From contig NZ_JNYE01000027.1 in assembly GCF_000717185.1 (NCBI RefSeq), forward strand, positions 80,872 to 144,871: a DNA stretch of 64,000 bases, given 5' to 3'. A program made the position numbers and the translations under genes. The notes below the pieces were generated by a model that was not told where the DNA came from, did not search any database, and saw only the letters and a program-made list of their open reading frames with translations. Positions 33,814-41,717 of this stretch are shown here, piece after piece. Each line of letters opens with the position of its first letter. Positions within the stretch are counted from its first letter, which is position 1. The DNA is from Kitasatospora phosalacinea. GTDB lineage: Bacteria; Actinomycetota; Actinomycetes; Streptomycetales; Streptomycetaceae.

Positions 33814-35445
33814 TCAGTCGAGCCGGGCGAGGAGCAGCGCGACGTCGTCGGTCTGCGCCCGGGCGAACGAGGACAGCAGCAGGTCGGCCGCCGGGTCCAG
33901 CGCGGCCGGGGCGGCGGCGAAGGCGTCCCGCAGGGCGTCCAGGCCGGTCTGCAGGTGCTCGCCGGGCACCTCGATCAGGCCGTCGGTGACCAGCAGCAGG
34001 GTGGTGCCGGGCTCGACCGGGAAGTCCACCGGCGGCGGCTGCGGCACGTTCAGGCCTAGCAGGATGCCGTGCTCGGTCAGGTAGCGGGCGGAGCCGTCCG
34101 GCAGCCGCAGCAACGGCGGCAGGTGACCGGCGTTGGCGACCTTGACGCTGCGCCGGTCGGGGGCGATCAGCACCAGGCACACCGTCGCGGTCAGGCCGGG
34201 GCGCAGCCGGGTCAGCAGGGCGTCCAGCCGGTGCAGCAGGGTCTGCGGGTCGTGGCCCTCGATGGCGTAGGCGCGCAGCGCGTGGCGCAGTTCGCCCATC
34301 GCCATCGCGGCCTCCAGGGAGTGCCCGGCCACGTCGCCGATCGCCAGCAGCAGCCCGGCGGGGGTGTCGATGGCCTCGTAGAAGTCGCCGCCGATCTCGC
34401 TGCGCGCGGAGGCCGGTTCGTACCGCACGGCGAGCCCGACCTCGGGGACGGCGGGCAGCCGGCTGGGCAGGAAGCTGCGCTGCAGGGTCAGGGCGAGGGC
34501 GTGCTCCTCGGCCTGGCTGCGCTGGGCCTCCAGGGCGAGCGCCCCGGCCTGGGTGAGCTGGGGGAGCAGGCCGCGCTCGTCGGGGGCGGCGACCGCGTCC
34601 CGGTCGACGACCACGGCGAGCAGCGGGCGGCCGGGCTTGGTGCGGGCCACCACCAGGGCGACCGGCCCGGCGGGCAGGCCCGCGCCGCCCAGCCCGTGGC
34701 CGGCCAGGACCTCGTGCCACTGGTCGGCGTCGAGCAGGGCCGTGTCGGTGCCGGTGGCGTCGCCCAGGGTGTGGTGGGCGATGACGTCGAGCAGCACCGG
34801 CGGGGCCTGGAGCAGCCGCACCGCCGGGCCGTCCGGCAGGTCCGGGTCGTGGTGGGCCAGGTGCAGGGCGTCGCGGTCCGGCCCGAGGGCGATCGCGGTG
34901 GCCCGGGCGGCGCCGAGCCGGATCGCGCCGAGCGCGGCCGCGGCGACCAGCTCGTCGGTGTCGGCGGCGCCGTACAGGGCGAGCGTGCTGCGGTGCAGGG
35001 CCGCGACCCGGGCGGCCAGCCGTTCGGCGTGCCGCCGGGCCCGGGTGTAGCGCAGCACGGCGGTGACGGTGGCCTGGAGCTCGGCCGGGTCGATCGGCTC
35101 GGTCAGGTAGGCGTCGGCGCCCCGGTGCAGGCCCTGGGTGCGGTCGCTGGCCCCGATCGCGGTGGCGGAGATGTGGACGACGGGCAGCGCGGCGGTGCGC
35201 GGCCCGCTCTTGATCCGCTCGCACACCTCGAAGCCGGTCATGTCGGGCAGGCTGATGTCCACCACGGCGAGCTCGGGCAGCTCGGCGGCGGGGGTGCGCT
35301 CCAGCAGCGCCAGGGCCTGGGTGCCGTCGACCGCCTCGACGACGGTGTGCCCGGAGCGGCGCAGCCAGCTGCCGACGATGTAACGGGTCGCGTCGTTGTC
35401 GTCGAGCACCAGGACGGTGGCGGGCCCGGAATCGGAGCCGGTCAT
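33814..35445 (-). CDS. REC-GAF-PP2C phosphatase (RsbU-like output)
   Basis: A 543-residue protein. Residues 10-130 are a receiver domain with DDND, the phosphoacceptor aspartate in VVDISLPDMTG, and LTEP where receivers usually have a Lys-Pro pair. Residues 150-290 resemble a GAF sensor. Residues 320-540 are a SpoIIE-type PP2C domain with IGGDFYEA, GDVAGHS, TDGLIE and TDDVALLL. It would dephosphorylate a STAS protein. It starts on the stop of the hybrid kinase (ATGA), linking two-component input with partner switching. Confidence 0.9.
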   Translation of the reverse strand: MTGSDSGPATVLVLDDNDATRYIVGSWLRRSGHTVVEAVDGTQALALLERTPAAELPELAVVDISLPDMTGFEVCERIKSGPRTAALPVVHISATAIGASDRTQGLHRGADAYLTEPIDPAELQATVTAVLRYTRARRHAERLAARVAALHRSTLALYGAADTDELVAAAALGAIRLGAARATAIALGPDRDALHLAHHDPDLPDGPAVRLLQAPPVLLDVIAHHTLGDATGTDTALLDADQWHEVLAGHGLGGAGLPAGPVALVVARTKPGRPLLAVVVDRDAVAAPDERGLLPQLTQAGALALEAQRSQAEEHALALTLQRSFLPSRLPAVPEVGLAVRYEPASARSEIGGDFYEAIDTPAGLLLAIGDVAGHSLEAAMAMGELRHALRAYAIEGHDPQTLLHRLDALLTRLRPGLTATVCLVLIAPDRRSVKVANAGHLPPLLRLPDGSARYLTEHGILLGLNVPQPPPVDFPVEPGTTLLLVTDGLIEVPGEHLQTGLDALRDAFAAAPAALDPAADLLLSSFARAQTDDVALLLARLD

Positions 35446-37295
35446 GACCCCTCCTCGGGGGACGGCCGCCGCGGCGCGGCGGGGCGGGGGGCGGACAGGG
35501 CGGCGGCGATCCGGCCGCTGCTCAGCCCGGACTTCGGCAGCACGGCGCGGGCGTGCGACAGGCGGGCCCGGTCAGCGGCGGTCAGCGAGGCGGAGGTCAG
35601 CACCACCACCGGCGTGCGTCGCAGCACCGGGTCGGCCCGCAGCTCGGCGAGGACCTGGTAGCCGTCGACGTCGCCGAGGTGCAGGTCCAGGACGATCCCG
35701 TCGGGCCGGACGTCGCGCACCACGGAGAGCGCGGCCGCCCCGTCGTCGGTCTCCACCACCCGCTCGGCGATCTCGTGCAGCAGCGGGCGCAGCACGTCCC
35801 GGAACGCCGGGTCGTCGTCGACCGCGACCAGCACGCCCCGCCGCGGGCCCGGCGGCGGGGCCGGACGCGCGGGCAGCCGGACGGTGAGCGTGCTGCCCCG
35901 GCCGGGCGCGCTGTCCAGGCGCAGCGTGCCGCCGAGGATCTCGGCCAGCCGGCGGGCGTACGGCAGGCCCAGGCCGGTGCCGCGGCGGCCCCGCTGGTGC
36001 GCGCCCTTCACCTGGTAGAACTCCTCGAAGACCCGCTCGTGCTGGTCCGCGGGGATGCCCACGCCGCTGTCGGTGACGGTCATCACCAGCAGCGGGCCCT
36101 CGCCGCGGGCCTCCTCGACCCGGGTGGTCAGCTCCACCGAGCCGCGCTCGGTGAACTTGAGCGCGTTGGACAGCAGGTTGCGCAGGATCCGCACCAGCAT
36201 CGTCTCGTCGCCCAGCAGCGCCCCCGGCACCTCGGGCGCCGGGCCGATCCGCAGCTCGACGCCGGGGCGGGCCAGGCCGCGCAGGGTGCCGTCCAGGTGG
36301 GCCAGGACGGCGCGCAGGTCGAGCGGCGCCCACAGCGGGTCGAGGGTGCCGGACTCCGCCTTCGCGACGTCCAGCAGCTCGTCCACCAGGGCGAGCAGGG
36401 TGCGGCCCGAGTCGGCGATCAGGGACAGCTGGCGGCCGCGCTCCTCCGGCGGGGCGTCGGCGTCGGCGCGCAGCAGCTCGGCCAGGCCCACCACCGCGTT
36501 GACGGGGGTGCGCAGCTCGTGGCTGACGTTCGCCCAGAACCGGCTCTTGGCCTCGCTGGCCTCGCGCAGCTGCCGCGACTTCTCGTCCAGCTCGGCGTAC
36601 AGCGCGACCACGCCCCGGTTGGTCTCCTCCAGCTCCTCCGACAGCTCCGAGTACAGCGCGACCACGCCCCGGTTGGTCTCCTCCAGCTCGCGGTTCAGGC
36701 GGCGCAGCTCCTCGCGCTGGGCCCGGGTGCGCTCCAGCGCGGCGATCAGGTCGCGGGTCTGCGCCCGGGAGTCCTCCAGGGCGCTGGTGCCGGTGTGCGC
36801 GGCGATCAGGTCGCGGGCCTGCCCGACCAGCTCCGGGCCCGGCTCGGGGCCGGAGCCGAGCCGCTGCTCGACCCGCACCAGACCGTCCCCGCCGCCGTGC
36901 TCGTGGCGGGTGGGCAGCAGCCGGGCGGACGCCTCCAGCGCCTCGTCGGGCAGCCGGTGGCCGCCCCGCCAGGCCAGGGTGACCCGCAGCGCGGTCGGCC
37001 TCCCCGGCAGCAGGTCGAACGAGGCGGTGAGCCGCTCGGCGCCGAGCAGGCCGCGGCCGAGCTCGCTCAGCACGGTGGCCAGCCGGACGGCGTCCTGCCC
37101 GTCCGCGCCGAGCAGGTCGGCGACGGCGCGGGCGCTGCGGCGCAGCGCGAAGGCGTCCTGGGCGGTGAGCAGGGGCGCGGCGCCCAGGTGCACGGCTTGC
37201 TGTTCGACGGGCTGGTCGTTCGCGGGGTCGTCGTTTGCGGGCTGGTCGTCGGGCTCGTTCGTACGGTCGTCCACGGGGTCGTTCGGTCCGTTCAC
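35442..37295 (-). CDS. Hybrid histidine kinase with C-terminal receiver
   Basis: A 617-residue cytoplasmic kinase. Residues 35-180 look like an HATPase/partner-switch-like N-domain. Residues 195-260 are coiled coil with an 18-residue duplication. The H-box is FWANVSHELRTPVNAVVG, followed by an HATPase_c domain (NLLSNALKF, DSGVGIP, GTGLGLPYARRLAEILGG). The C-terminal receiver has VAVDDDPAF, aspartate in GIVLDLHLGDVDG, and VLPKSGLS with the lysine. No membrane helices. It probably phosphorylates its own receiver and the REC-PP2C protein next door. GTG start overlaps the upstream stop. Confidence 0.9.
   Translation of the reverse strand: MNGPNDPVDDRTNEPDDQPANDDPANDQPVEQQAVHLGAAPLLTAQDAFALRRSARAVADLLGADGQDAVRLATVLSELGRGLLGAERLTASFDLLPGRPTALRVTLAWRGGHRLPDEALEASARLLPTRHEHGGGDGLVRVEQRLGSGPEPGPELVGQARDLIAAHTGTSALEDSRAQTRDLIAALERTRAQREELRRLNRELEETNRGVVALYSELSEELEETNRGVVALYAELDEKSRQLREASEAKSRFWANVSHELRTPVNAVVGLAELLRADADAPPEERGRQLSLIADSGRTLLALVDELLDVAKAESGTLDPLWAPLDLRAVLAHLDGTLRGLARPGVELRIGPAPEVPGALLGDETMLVRILRNLLSNALKFTERGSVELTTRVEEARGEGPLLVMTVTDSGVGIPADQHERVFEEFYQVKGAHQRGRRGTGLGLPYARRLAEILGGTLRLDSAPGRGSTLTVRLPARPAPPPGPRRGVLVAVDDDPAFRDVLRPLLHEIAERVVETDDGAAALSVVRDVRPDGIVLDLHLGDVDGYQVLAELRADPVLRRTPVVVLTSASLTAADRARLSHARAVLPKSGLSSGRIAAALSAPRPAAPRRPSPEEGS
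36598..36689. repeat. Two 38-bp copies, 54-bp period, in kinase coiled coil
   Basis: Identical 38-bp blocks at 36598-36635 and 36652-36689 encode a duplicated ETNRGVVALY segment of the coiled-coil linker. Confidence 0.8.
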
Positions 37296-38485
37296 CAGGC
37301 ACCCTTCGCGACCACCACGCCGGCGTCGTCCCGGCGCACCCCCGCCTCGCGCAGCAGCAGCGCGGCCGCGGTGACGGGCAGGTGGGAGAACAGGCCGGGG
37401 ACGTCGGGGGCCCGCCAGCGGTCGGTCAGGCCGTCCGAGTGCAGCACGACCGCGCTGCCGGGCGGCAGCTCCTGCTGGACGGTGTGCGGCGCGGGCAGCT
37501 GGTGGCCGACGATGCCGGGGGAGGAGGGCAGCGAGCGGCGGGCCCCGGTGGCGGTGTCCACCACGAAGGCGCTGACGTTGCCGACCCCGCAGAACACCAC
37601 CCGGGCGGCGGCGGGCTCGACCAGGGCGACCGCGATCGCCCCGCCGCGCCCGGTGCGCAGCACCCGGTGCAGGTCCGCCAGGACCTCCTCGGGCCGGTGC
37701 GCCTGGCTGCGGTGGAAGGCGGCGACGGCGTCCGAGGCGGCCCGGGCGGCGAGCGGACCGTGGCCCAGCCCGTCGCAGAACAGCAGCAGGAAGGAACCGG
37801 CGTCCGGCCGCCCCGGCCCGGGGGAGACGGGCGTCCGGGGCGCCCGGTTGGTCAGCACCGACCAGTCCAGCGCGGCCCCCGCCACCCCCGCGGCCCGGGG
37901 CAGGACGCGGCCGGGCACCGGCGGCAGCGCCCCGAGCGGGCGCACCGCCCAGGCGTCGCCGCACAGCTCCTGCCCGCTCATCGGCCGGGTCAGCCCGGCC
38001 GCGGCCGGTTCGCCCGCCGCGGCGGCCGCCCGCCCGGCCGGGGTGCGGTTCCAGAACCGGGCGGTCAGCACGGTGCCCCGGCCGGGCAGCGAGTGCAGGT
38101 CGAAGGCGTCGGCGAGGCGGGCGACCGCGCCCAGGCCGATGCCCAGGGTCGGGCCGGAGGAGTAGCCGTCGGCGAGCGCCGCGGGGACGTCCGCCATCCC
38201 CGGCCCGCTGTCGACGGTGAGGAACTCCAGCGCCGCCTCGGTGTCGGTGCGCACCACGCGCAGCACCATCGCCCCGTCCACGGCGTGCCGGCGCAGGTTG
38301 GTGGCGGCCTCGCTGACGGCGAGCGCCACCTCGGCGGCCCGCTCGGGCAGCAGGCCGATCCGGTGGGCGAGCTGCCGGGCCGTGCCGCGGGCGGCGGCGG
38401 GCAGCGAGTCGGAGTGCCGGAACCACACGGTGTCCTCGCACCCGGCCGGGACGGGCGCGGCCGGGCCCGCCCGGTCGGGGGTCAC
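37292..38485 (-). CDS. HATPase-PP2C fusion (RsbX/RsbT-like)
   Basis: A 397-residue protein. Residues 15-135 are an anti-sigma-type HATPase domain (ALAVSEAATNLRRHAV, DSGPGMADVP, LGIGLGAVARLADAF). Residues 165-395 are a PP2C domain of RsbX type (LLLFCDGLGHGPLAARAA, LHSDGLTDRW). RsbX resets stressosomes by dephosphorylating RsbR and RsbS. It overlaps rsbT and the hybrid kinase by 4 bp each. The RsbX role is inferred from the order. Confidence 0.88.
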   Translation of the reverse strand: MTPDRAGPAAPVPAGCEDTVWFRHSDSLPAAARGTARQLAHRIGLLPERAAEVALAVSEAATNLRRHAVDGAMVLRVVRTDTEAALEFLTVDSGPGMADVPAALADGYSSGPTLGIGLGAVARLADAFDLHSLPGRGTVLTARFWNRTPAGRAAAAAGEPAAAGLTRPMSGQELCGDAWAVRPLGALPPVPGRVLPRAAGVAGAALDWSVLTNRAPRTPVSPGPGRPDAGSFLLLFCDGLGHGPLAARAASDAVAAFHRSQAHRPEEVLADLHRVLRTGRGGAIAVALVEPAAARVVFCGVGNVSAFVVDTATGARRSLPSSPGIVGHQLPAPHTVQQELPPGSAVVLHSDGLTDRWRAPDVPGLFSHLPVTAAALLLREAGVRRDDAGVVVAKGAW

Positions 38486-38901
38486 CGGGCCCACTTGGTC
38501 ACCGACACCTTCGTCCCGGAGCCGGGCTCGCTGCGCAGCTCGAACTCGTCCACCAGCCGCCGGGCCCCGCTCAGGCCCAGGCCCAGGCCGCCGCCGGAGG
38601 TCCACCCGTCGGTCAGCGCGAGGTCCAGGTCGGCGATGCCGGGGCCGCTGTCCTCGAACACCGCGTGCACGCCCACCCGGGCGCCGCTGCGGACGGCGGC
38701 GCAGCGCATCAGGCCGCCGCCGCCGTACACCAGCGTGTTGCGGGCGAGCTCGCTGGCCGCGGTGACCAGCTTCGTCTGGTCGACCAGCGACAGCCCGCAC
38801 TGCTGGGCGTACGTCCGGACGGTCTGCCGGGCCCGCACCACGTCGTCGTTGGAGCCGATCGGCACGCTCTGCTCGTCCTCCACCACCCGCGGCCCGGTCA
38901 T
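38482..38901 (-). CDS. rsbT: RsbT-like serine kinase of the stressosome
   Basis: A 139-residue GHKL serine kinase: N-box ASELARNTLVYGGGG, G1 FEDSGPGIADLDLAL, G2 GGLGLGLSGARRLVDEF, ending SGTKVSVTKWA. In Bacillus, RsbT phosphorylates RsbR and RsbS and, once released, activates the RsbU phosphatase. It lies between rsbS and the HATPase-PP2C gene with 4-bp overlaps. Confidence 0.92.
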   Translation of the reverse strand: MTGPRVVEDEQSVPIGSNDDVVRARQTVRTYAQQCGLSLVDQTKLVTAASELARNTLVYGGGGLMRCAAVRSGARVGVHAVFEDSGPGIADLDLALTDGWTSGGGLGLGLSGARRLVDEFELRSEPGSGTKVSVTKWAR

Positions 38902-39275
38902 GGGCGGCCCGTACGCGCGGTACGGTCCCGTTCCAGCAGCGCCAGGCCCTTCTCCAGGGTGAGCGCGGTGCGCACCCCGCCGAGCGAGAGGCCCAGCTCG
39001 ACCAGGGTGATCGCCACCGCCGGGCGCATGCCGACGACCACGGTCTCGGCGTCCAGCATGCGCGAGATCGCGGCGGTGTTGGCGAGCATCCGGCCGACGA
39101 AGGAGTCGACGATCTCCAGCGCCGTGATGTCGATGACCACGCCGTTCGCACCGGTGGCGACGATCCGTTCGGCCAGGTCGTCCTGGAGGTCCAGGACGAT
39201 CTGGTCCTCCAGGTCGACCTGGATGGAGACCAGCAGGACCTGCCCGATCTTCAGGACGGGGACGCGGTCGCTCAT
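38898..39275 (-). CDS. rsbS: RsbS-like STAS scaffold protein
   Basis: A 125-residue STAS protein: VPVLKIGQVLLVSIQVDLED at the start, phosphoacceptor serine in VIDITALEIVDSFVGRML, and GMRPAVAITLVELGLSLGGV after it. This is the pattern of RsbS, the core of the stressosome that holds RsbT. It overlaps rsbR and rsbT. Confidence 0.92.
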   Translation of the reverse strand: MSDRVPVLKIGQVLLVSIQVDLEDQIVLDLQDDLAERIVATGANGVVIDITALEIVDSFVGRMLANTAAISRMLDAETVVVGMRPAVAITLVELGLSLGGVRTALTLEKGLALLERDRTARTGRP

Positions 39276-40111
39276 CGGTCGCCGCCCGAAGGCAGCGCGG
39301 CGCCGCTGTGCTGCAGCACGTGGCGCAGCGCGTCGGCCAGGGTCGCCTTGGTGACGATGTCGCCGAACTGCACGCCCAGCGCGACCAGGGTCTGCGCGAT
39401 CTGCGGCCGGATGCCGGAGATCGTGCACTCCGCGCCCATCAGCCGGGCGGCGACCACGGTCTTCAACAGGTGCTGGGCGACCTCGGTGTCCACCGCGGGC
39501 ACACCGGTGATGTCGATGATGGCGTGCTCGGACTCCGAGTCCACCAGGCTCTGCAGCAGCTTCTCCATCACCACCTGGGTGCGCGCCGAGTCCAGCGTGC
39601 CGACCAGCGGCACCGCGACCACGCCCTCCCACAGCTTGACCACCGGCGTCGACAGTTCGAGCAGCTGCTCGGCCTGGGCGCTGATGATCTCCTCCCGGGT
39701 GCGGGCGTACGCCTCGATGGTGAACAGGCCCAGCGCGTCGAACAGCCGGGCCAGCTGGAGGTAGGCCGCGGTGTCCTCGGCGGTGCTGTCCGCGGTCGGC
39801 TCCAGCACGTCCTTGCCCGCGAAGACGCTGACGGCCGTCTCGGTCGGCGTGAAACCGTGCCGGGCCCGGCTCCGGGAGAGCTCCACCAGCAGGGCGCGCA
39901 CCTCCGAGTACGCCTCGTCCTGCCAGTCCAGGCCGCCCTTGTCCAGGGCCTGCAGCAGCGCCTGGTAAAGGTCCGACAGCTCGCGCTCCAACTCGGCCCG
40001 GCTGATCCGGCCGCCGAGGGACGCCGCCACGGCCGCCACCCACTGCTCCTGCACCGCACCGTCCCGGGTGAGCAGCTCCACGAGCCGTTCCGACGCACGC
40101 TCCACCGCCAT
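39272..40111 (-). CDS. rsbR: RsbR-like stressosome sensor
   Basis: A 279-residue protein with an N-terminal helical (non-haem globin-like) sensor domain of about 150 residues and a C-terminal STAS domain. The phosphorylatable threonines are in IIDITGVPAVDTEVAQ and SGIRPQIAQTLVALGVQF. It is the first gene of the stressosome operon; GAGGAGAG precedes the ATG at 40109-40111. The signal sensed by the N-domain is unknown. Confidence 0.92.
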   Translation of the reverse strand: MAVERASERLVELLTRDGAVQEQWVAAVAASLGGRISRAELERELSDLYQALLQALDKGGLDWQDEAYSEVRALLVELSRSRARHGFTPTETAVSVFAGKDVLEPTADSTAEDTAAYLQLARLFDALGLFTIEAYARTREEIISAQAEQLLELSTPVVKLWEGVVAVPLVGTLDSARTQVVMEKLLQSLVDSESEHAIIDITGVPAVDTEVAQHLLKTVVAARLMGAECTISGIRPQIAQTLVALGVQFGDIVTKATLADALRHVLQHSGAALPSGGDR

Positions 40112-40166
40112 CAGGCGCTCTCCTCGCTGATAAGGCCCCGCGGACGGGGCCGGGCCGTTACGCGAC

Positions 40167-40209
40167 GGCGCGCGGCGACCCGGACCGGTCGGTCGGGTCG
40201 CCGCGCGCC
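40167..40209 (-). terminator. Terminator after dps, 16-bp perfect stem
   Basis: 40167-40182 pairs perfectly with 40194-40209 around an 11-nt loop. It isolates dps from the stressosome operon just downstream on the same strand. Confidence 0.8.
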
Positions 40210-40309
40210 TTCTGCCCCGGTCAGCGCGGGGTATGCAGCAGCGGCCGAAGAATTTCCCCGGCCGCCCCGCAGGGGGGATTCCGCGGGGACTCCGCGGGAG
40301 CTCCGCAGC

Positions 40310-40789
40310 TCAGCGCCGGTCCACGTGCTCCGCCCTGAACATCCAGGCGTGCTTCTCCAGCGCCGCGGTCACCGTGATCAGCAGGTCCTGGGTCACGGGG
40401 TCGGCCTCCTCGGTCTTCGCGATCCGCTCGCGCATCCGGCCGACCACCGCCGCGAGCGCCCCCACCAACTGCTCCACGACCGCGGTGTCGGCCTGCCAGC
40501 CCGAGGGCACCCCGGGCAGGCCGCCCGCCGCGACGGTCGCGGCCCGCCCGTCCGGGCTGACGCCGATCGCGGCCGCCCGCTCCGCCACCTGGTCGGAGAA
40601 GTCGCGGGCCGTGGCCACCACCTCGTCCAACTGCAGGTGGACGGAGCGGAACCGGGGGCCGTACAGGTTCCAGTGCGCCTGCTTGCCGATCAGCGACAGG
40701 TCCACGAGATCGACCAGGGCGCCTTGCAGCGCCTCCCCTGCCGTGTCGCGGTCGTGCGCGGCCAGCGGGCTGCCGGTGGCGATGTCCAT
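40310..40789 (-). CDS. dps: Dps family ferritin-like DNA protection protein
   Basis: A 159-residue Dps: the ferroxidase region is split as GKQAHWNLYGPRF and HLQLDEVVATARDFSDQVAE, with the His, Asp and Glu ligands at dimer interfaces. It binds iron, detoxifies peroxide and may bind DNA. The promoter region has a partial sigma-B-like pair on the minus strand (GTTA-N15-GGGTTT at 40864-40888), less good than the others. It is followed by a strong terminator. Confidence 0.92.
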   Translation of the reverse strand: MDIATGSPLAAHDRDTAGEALQGALVDLVDLSLIGKQAHWNLYGPRFRSVHLQLDEVVATARDFSDQVAERAAAIGVSPDGRAATVAAGGLPGVPSGWQADTAVVEQLVGALAAVVGRMRERIAKTEEADPVTQDLLITVTAALEKHAWMFRAEHVDRR

Positions 40790-40903
40790 CGTTCGGTCCT
40801 CTCCACGTCGGGGGCGGTCGGCGAGCGCCGACCGTCCTTCGGCTGCCCGCCGCGGCCGGACGGAAACCCGCCCGCGCCCCCGGATAACGGTTTCGCATCA
40901 CCC

Positions 40904-40928
40904 GCGTGGACCCCCCGACCCCGGGTAG
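40904..40928 (+). promoter_or_regulatory. Sigma-B-type promoter (GCGT-N15-GGGTAG)
   Basis: GCGT at 40904-40907, 15 nt, GGGTAG at 40923-40928. It lies 111 bp before the SsgA-like ATG and diverges from dps. Confidence 0.55.
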
Positions 40929-41038
40929 TCGCGCCGACACGGCCCCGGCCGTCCGGACCGGCACCCGGACCGGCACCGGGGCCGCTCCCGCAGGCACGTC
41001 ACCGGCACACCAGCACGAACAGGAACAGGGGACCCCGC

Positions 41039-41443
41039 ATGCCCGTCGCCGTGTCCAGGCCGATCTCCGTCACCCTCCCGGAGAGCCCCTACCCCCACAC
41101 CCCGGTCACGGGACAGCTCCGCTTCGACCCCGCCCTGCCCTACGGCGTCGGGCTGGCCTTCCCACCCCGCCGCCCCGGTGACCAGGACATCGTCTGGTGG
41201 TTCGGCCGCGACCTGCTCGCCGAGGGCCGCCACACCCCCAGCGGCGAGGGCGACGTCCGGGTCGCCCCGGGCGCGGACGGCCGGATCCTGGTCACCCTCG
41301 GCAGCCGCACCGACCGCGCGGTGATCAGCGCCCCCGCCGAGACCGTCAACGCCTTCCTCGCCGACACCTTCGCCGAGGTCCCGCCCGGCACCGAGTCCGC
41401 CCACCTCGACCTCGACCCCGGCCTGGCCCGTCTACTGGCCTGA
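41039..41443 (+). CDS. SsgA-like sporulation/cell division protein
   Basis: A 134-residue SsgA-like protein (SALP): LRFDPALPYGVGLAF, VWWFGRDLLAEGRHTPSGEG, then DVRVAPGADGRILVTLGS and FLADTFAEVPPGTE. SALPs occur only in sporulating actinomycetes and steer septum placement and spore wall assembly. Which paralogue (SsgB-SsgG) cannot be decided here. It supports a streptomycete-like host. Confidence 0.9.
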   Translation: MPVAVSRPISVTLPESPYPHTPVTGQLRFDPALPYGVGLAFPPRRPGDQDIVWWFGRDLLAEGRHTPSGEGDVRVAPGADGRILVTLGSRTDRAVISAPAETVNAFLADTFAEVPPGTESAHLDLDPGLARLLA

Positions 41444-41717
41444 CTCGCTTGTCGGCTCCGCCTGGCTGCTTGTTGGCTGCCCGCTTGCCCGCTTGCCCGC
41501 TTGCCCGGCTGTCGGCCCGGCCCGTTGCGGGCCGGACTCGCACCGGCCCGTCAGGGTTCCCACCGGGTGGCGGTAGCATGGCGGTTCGGGTGCGGCCCGT
41601 CGGACCCGCCCGTCGGGATCGGCAGTTCGCGCCAAACCCGCCGACCGCGGTGGCCCCCGGGCCCGGCCGGGCGGCGGAAACCGAATTGCGAGGTGAGGGC
41701 CCGTCAGGGCCCGGACG
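41444..41717. other. Intergenic region with decamer repeats
   Basis: No gene seen. At about 41478-41511 a gcccgctt-type unit repeats in tandem. TAGCAT near 41574 is a possible -10 box for the downstream PP2C gene. Confidence 0.4.

Noticed and set aside
40229-40234. GGGTAT downstream of dps
   Set aside because: No GNNT at the right distance and no plus-strand gene follows it.
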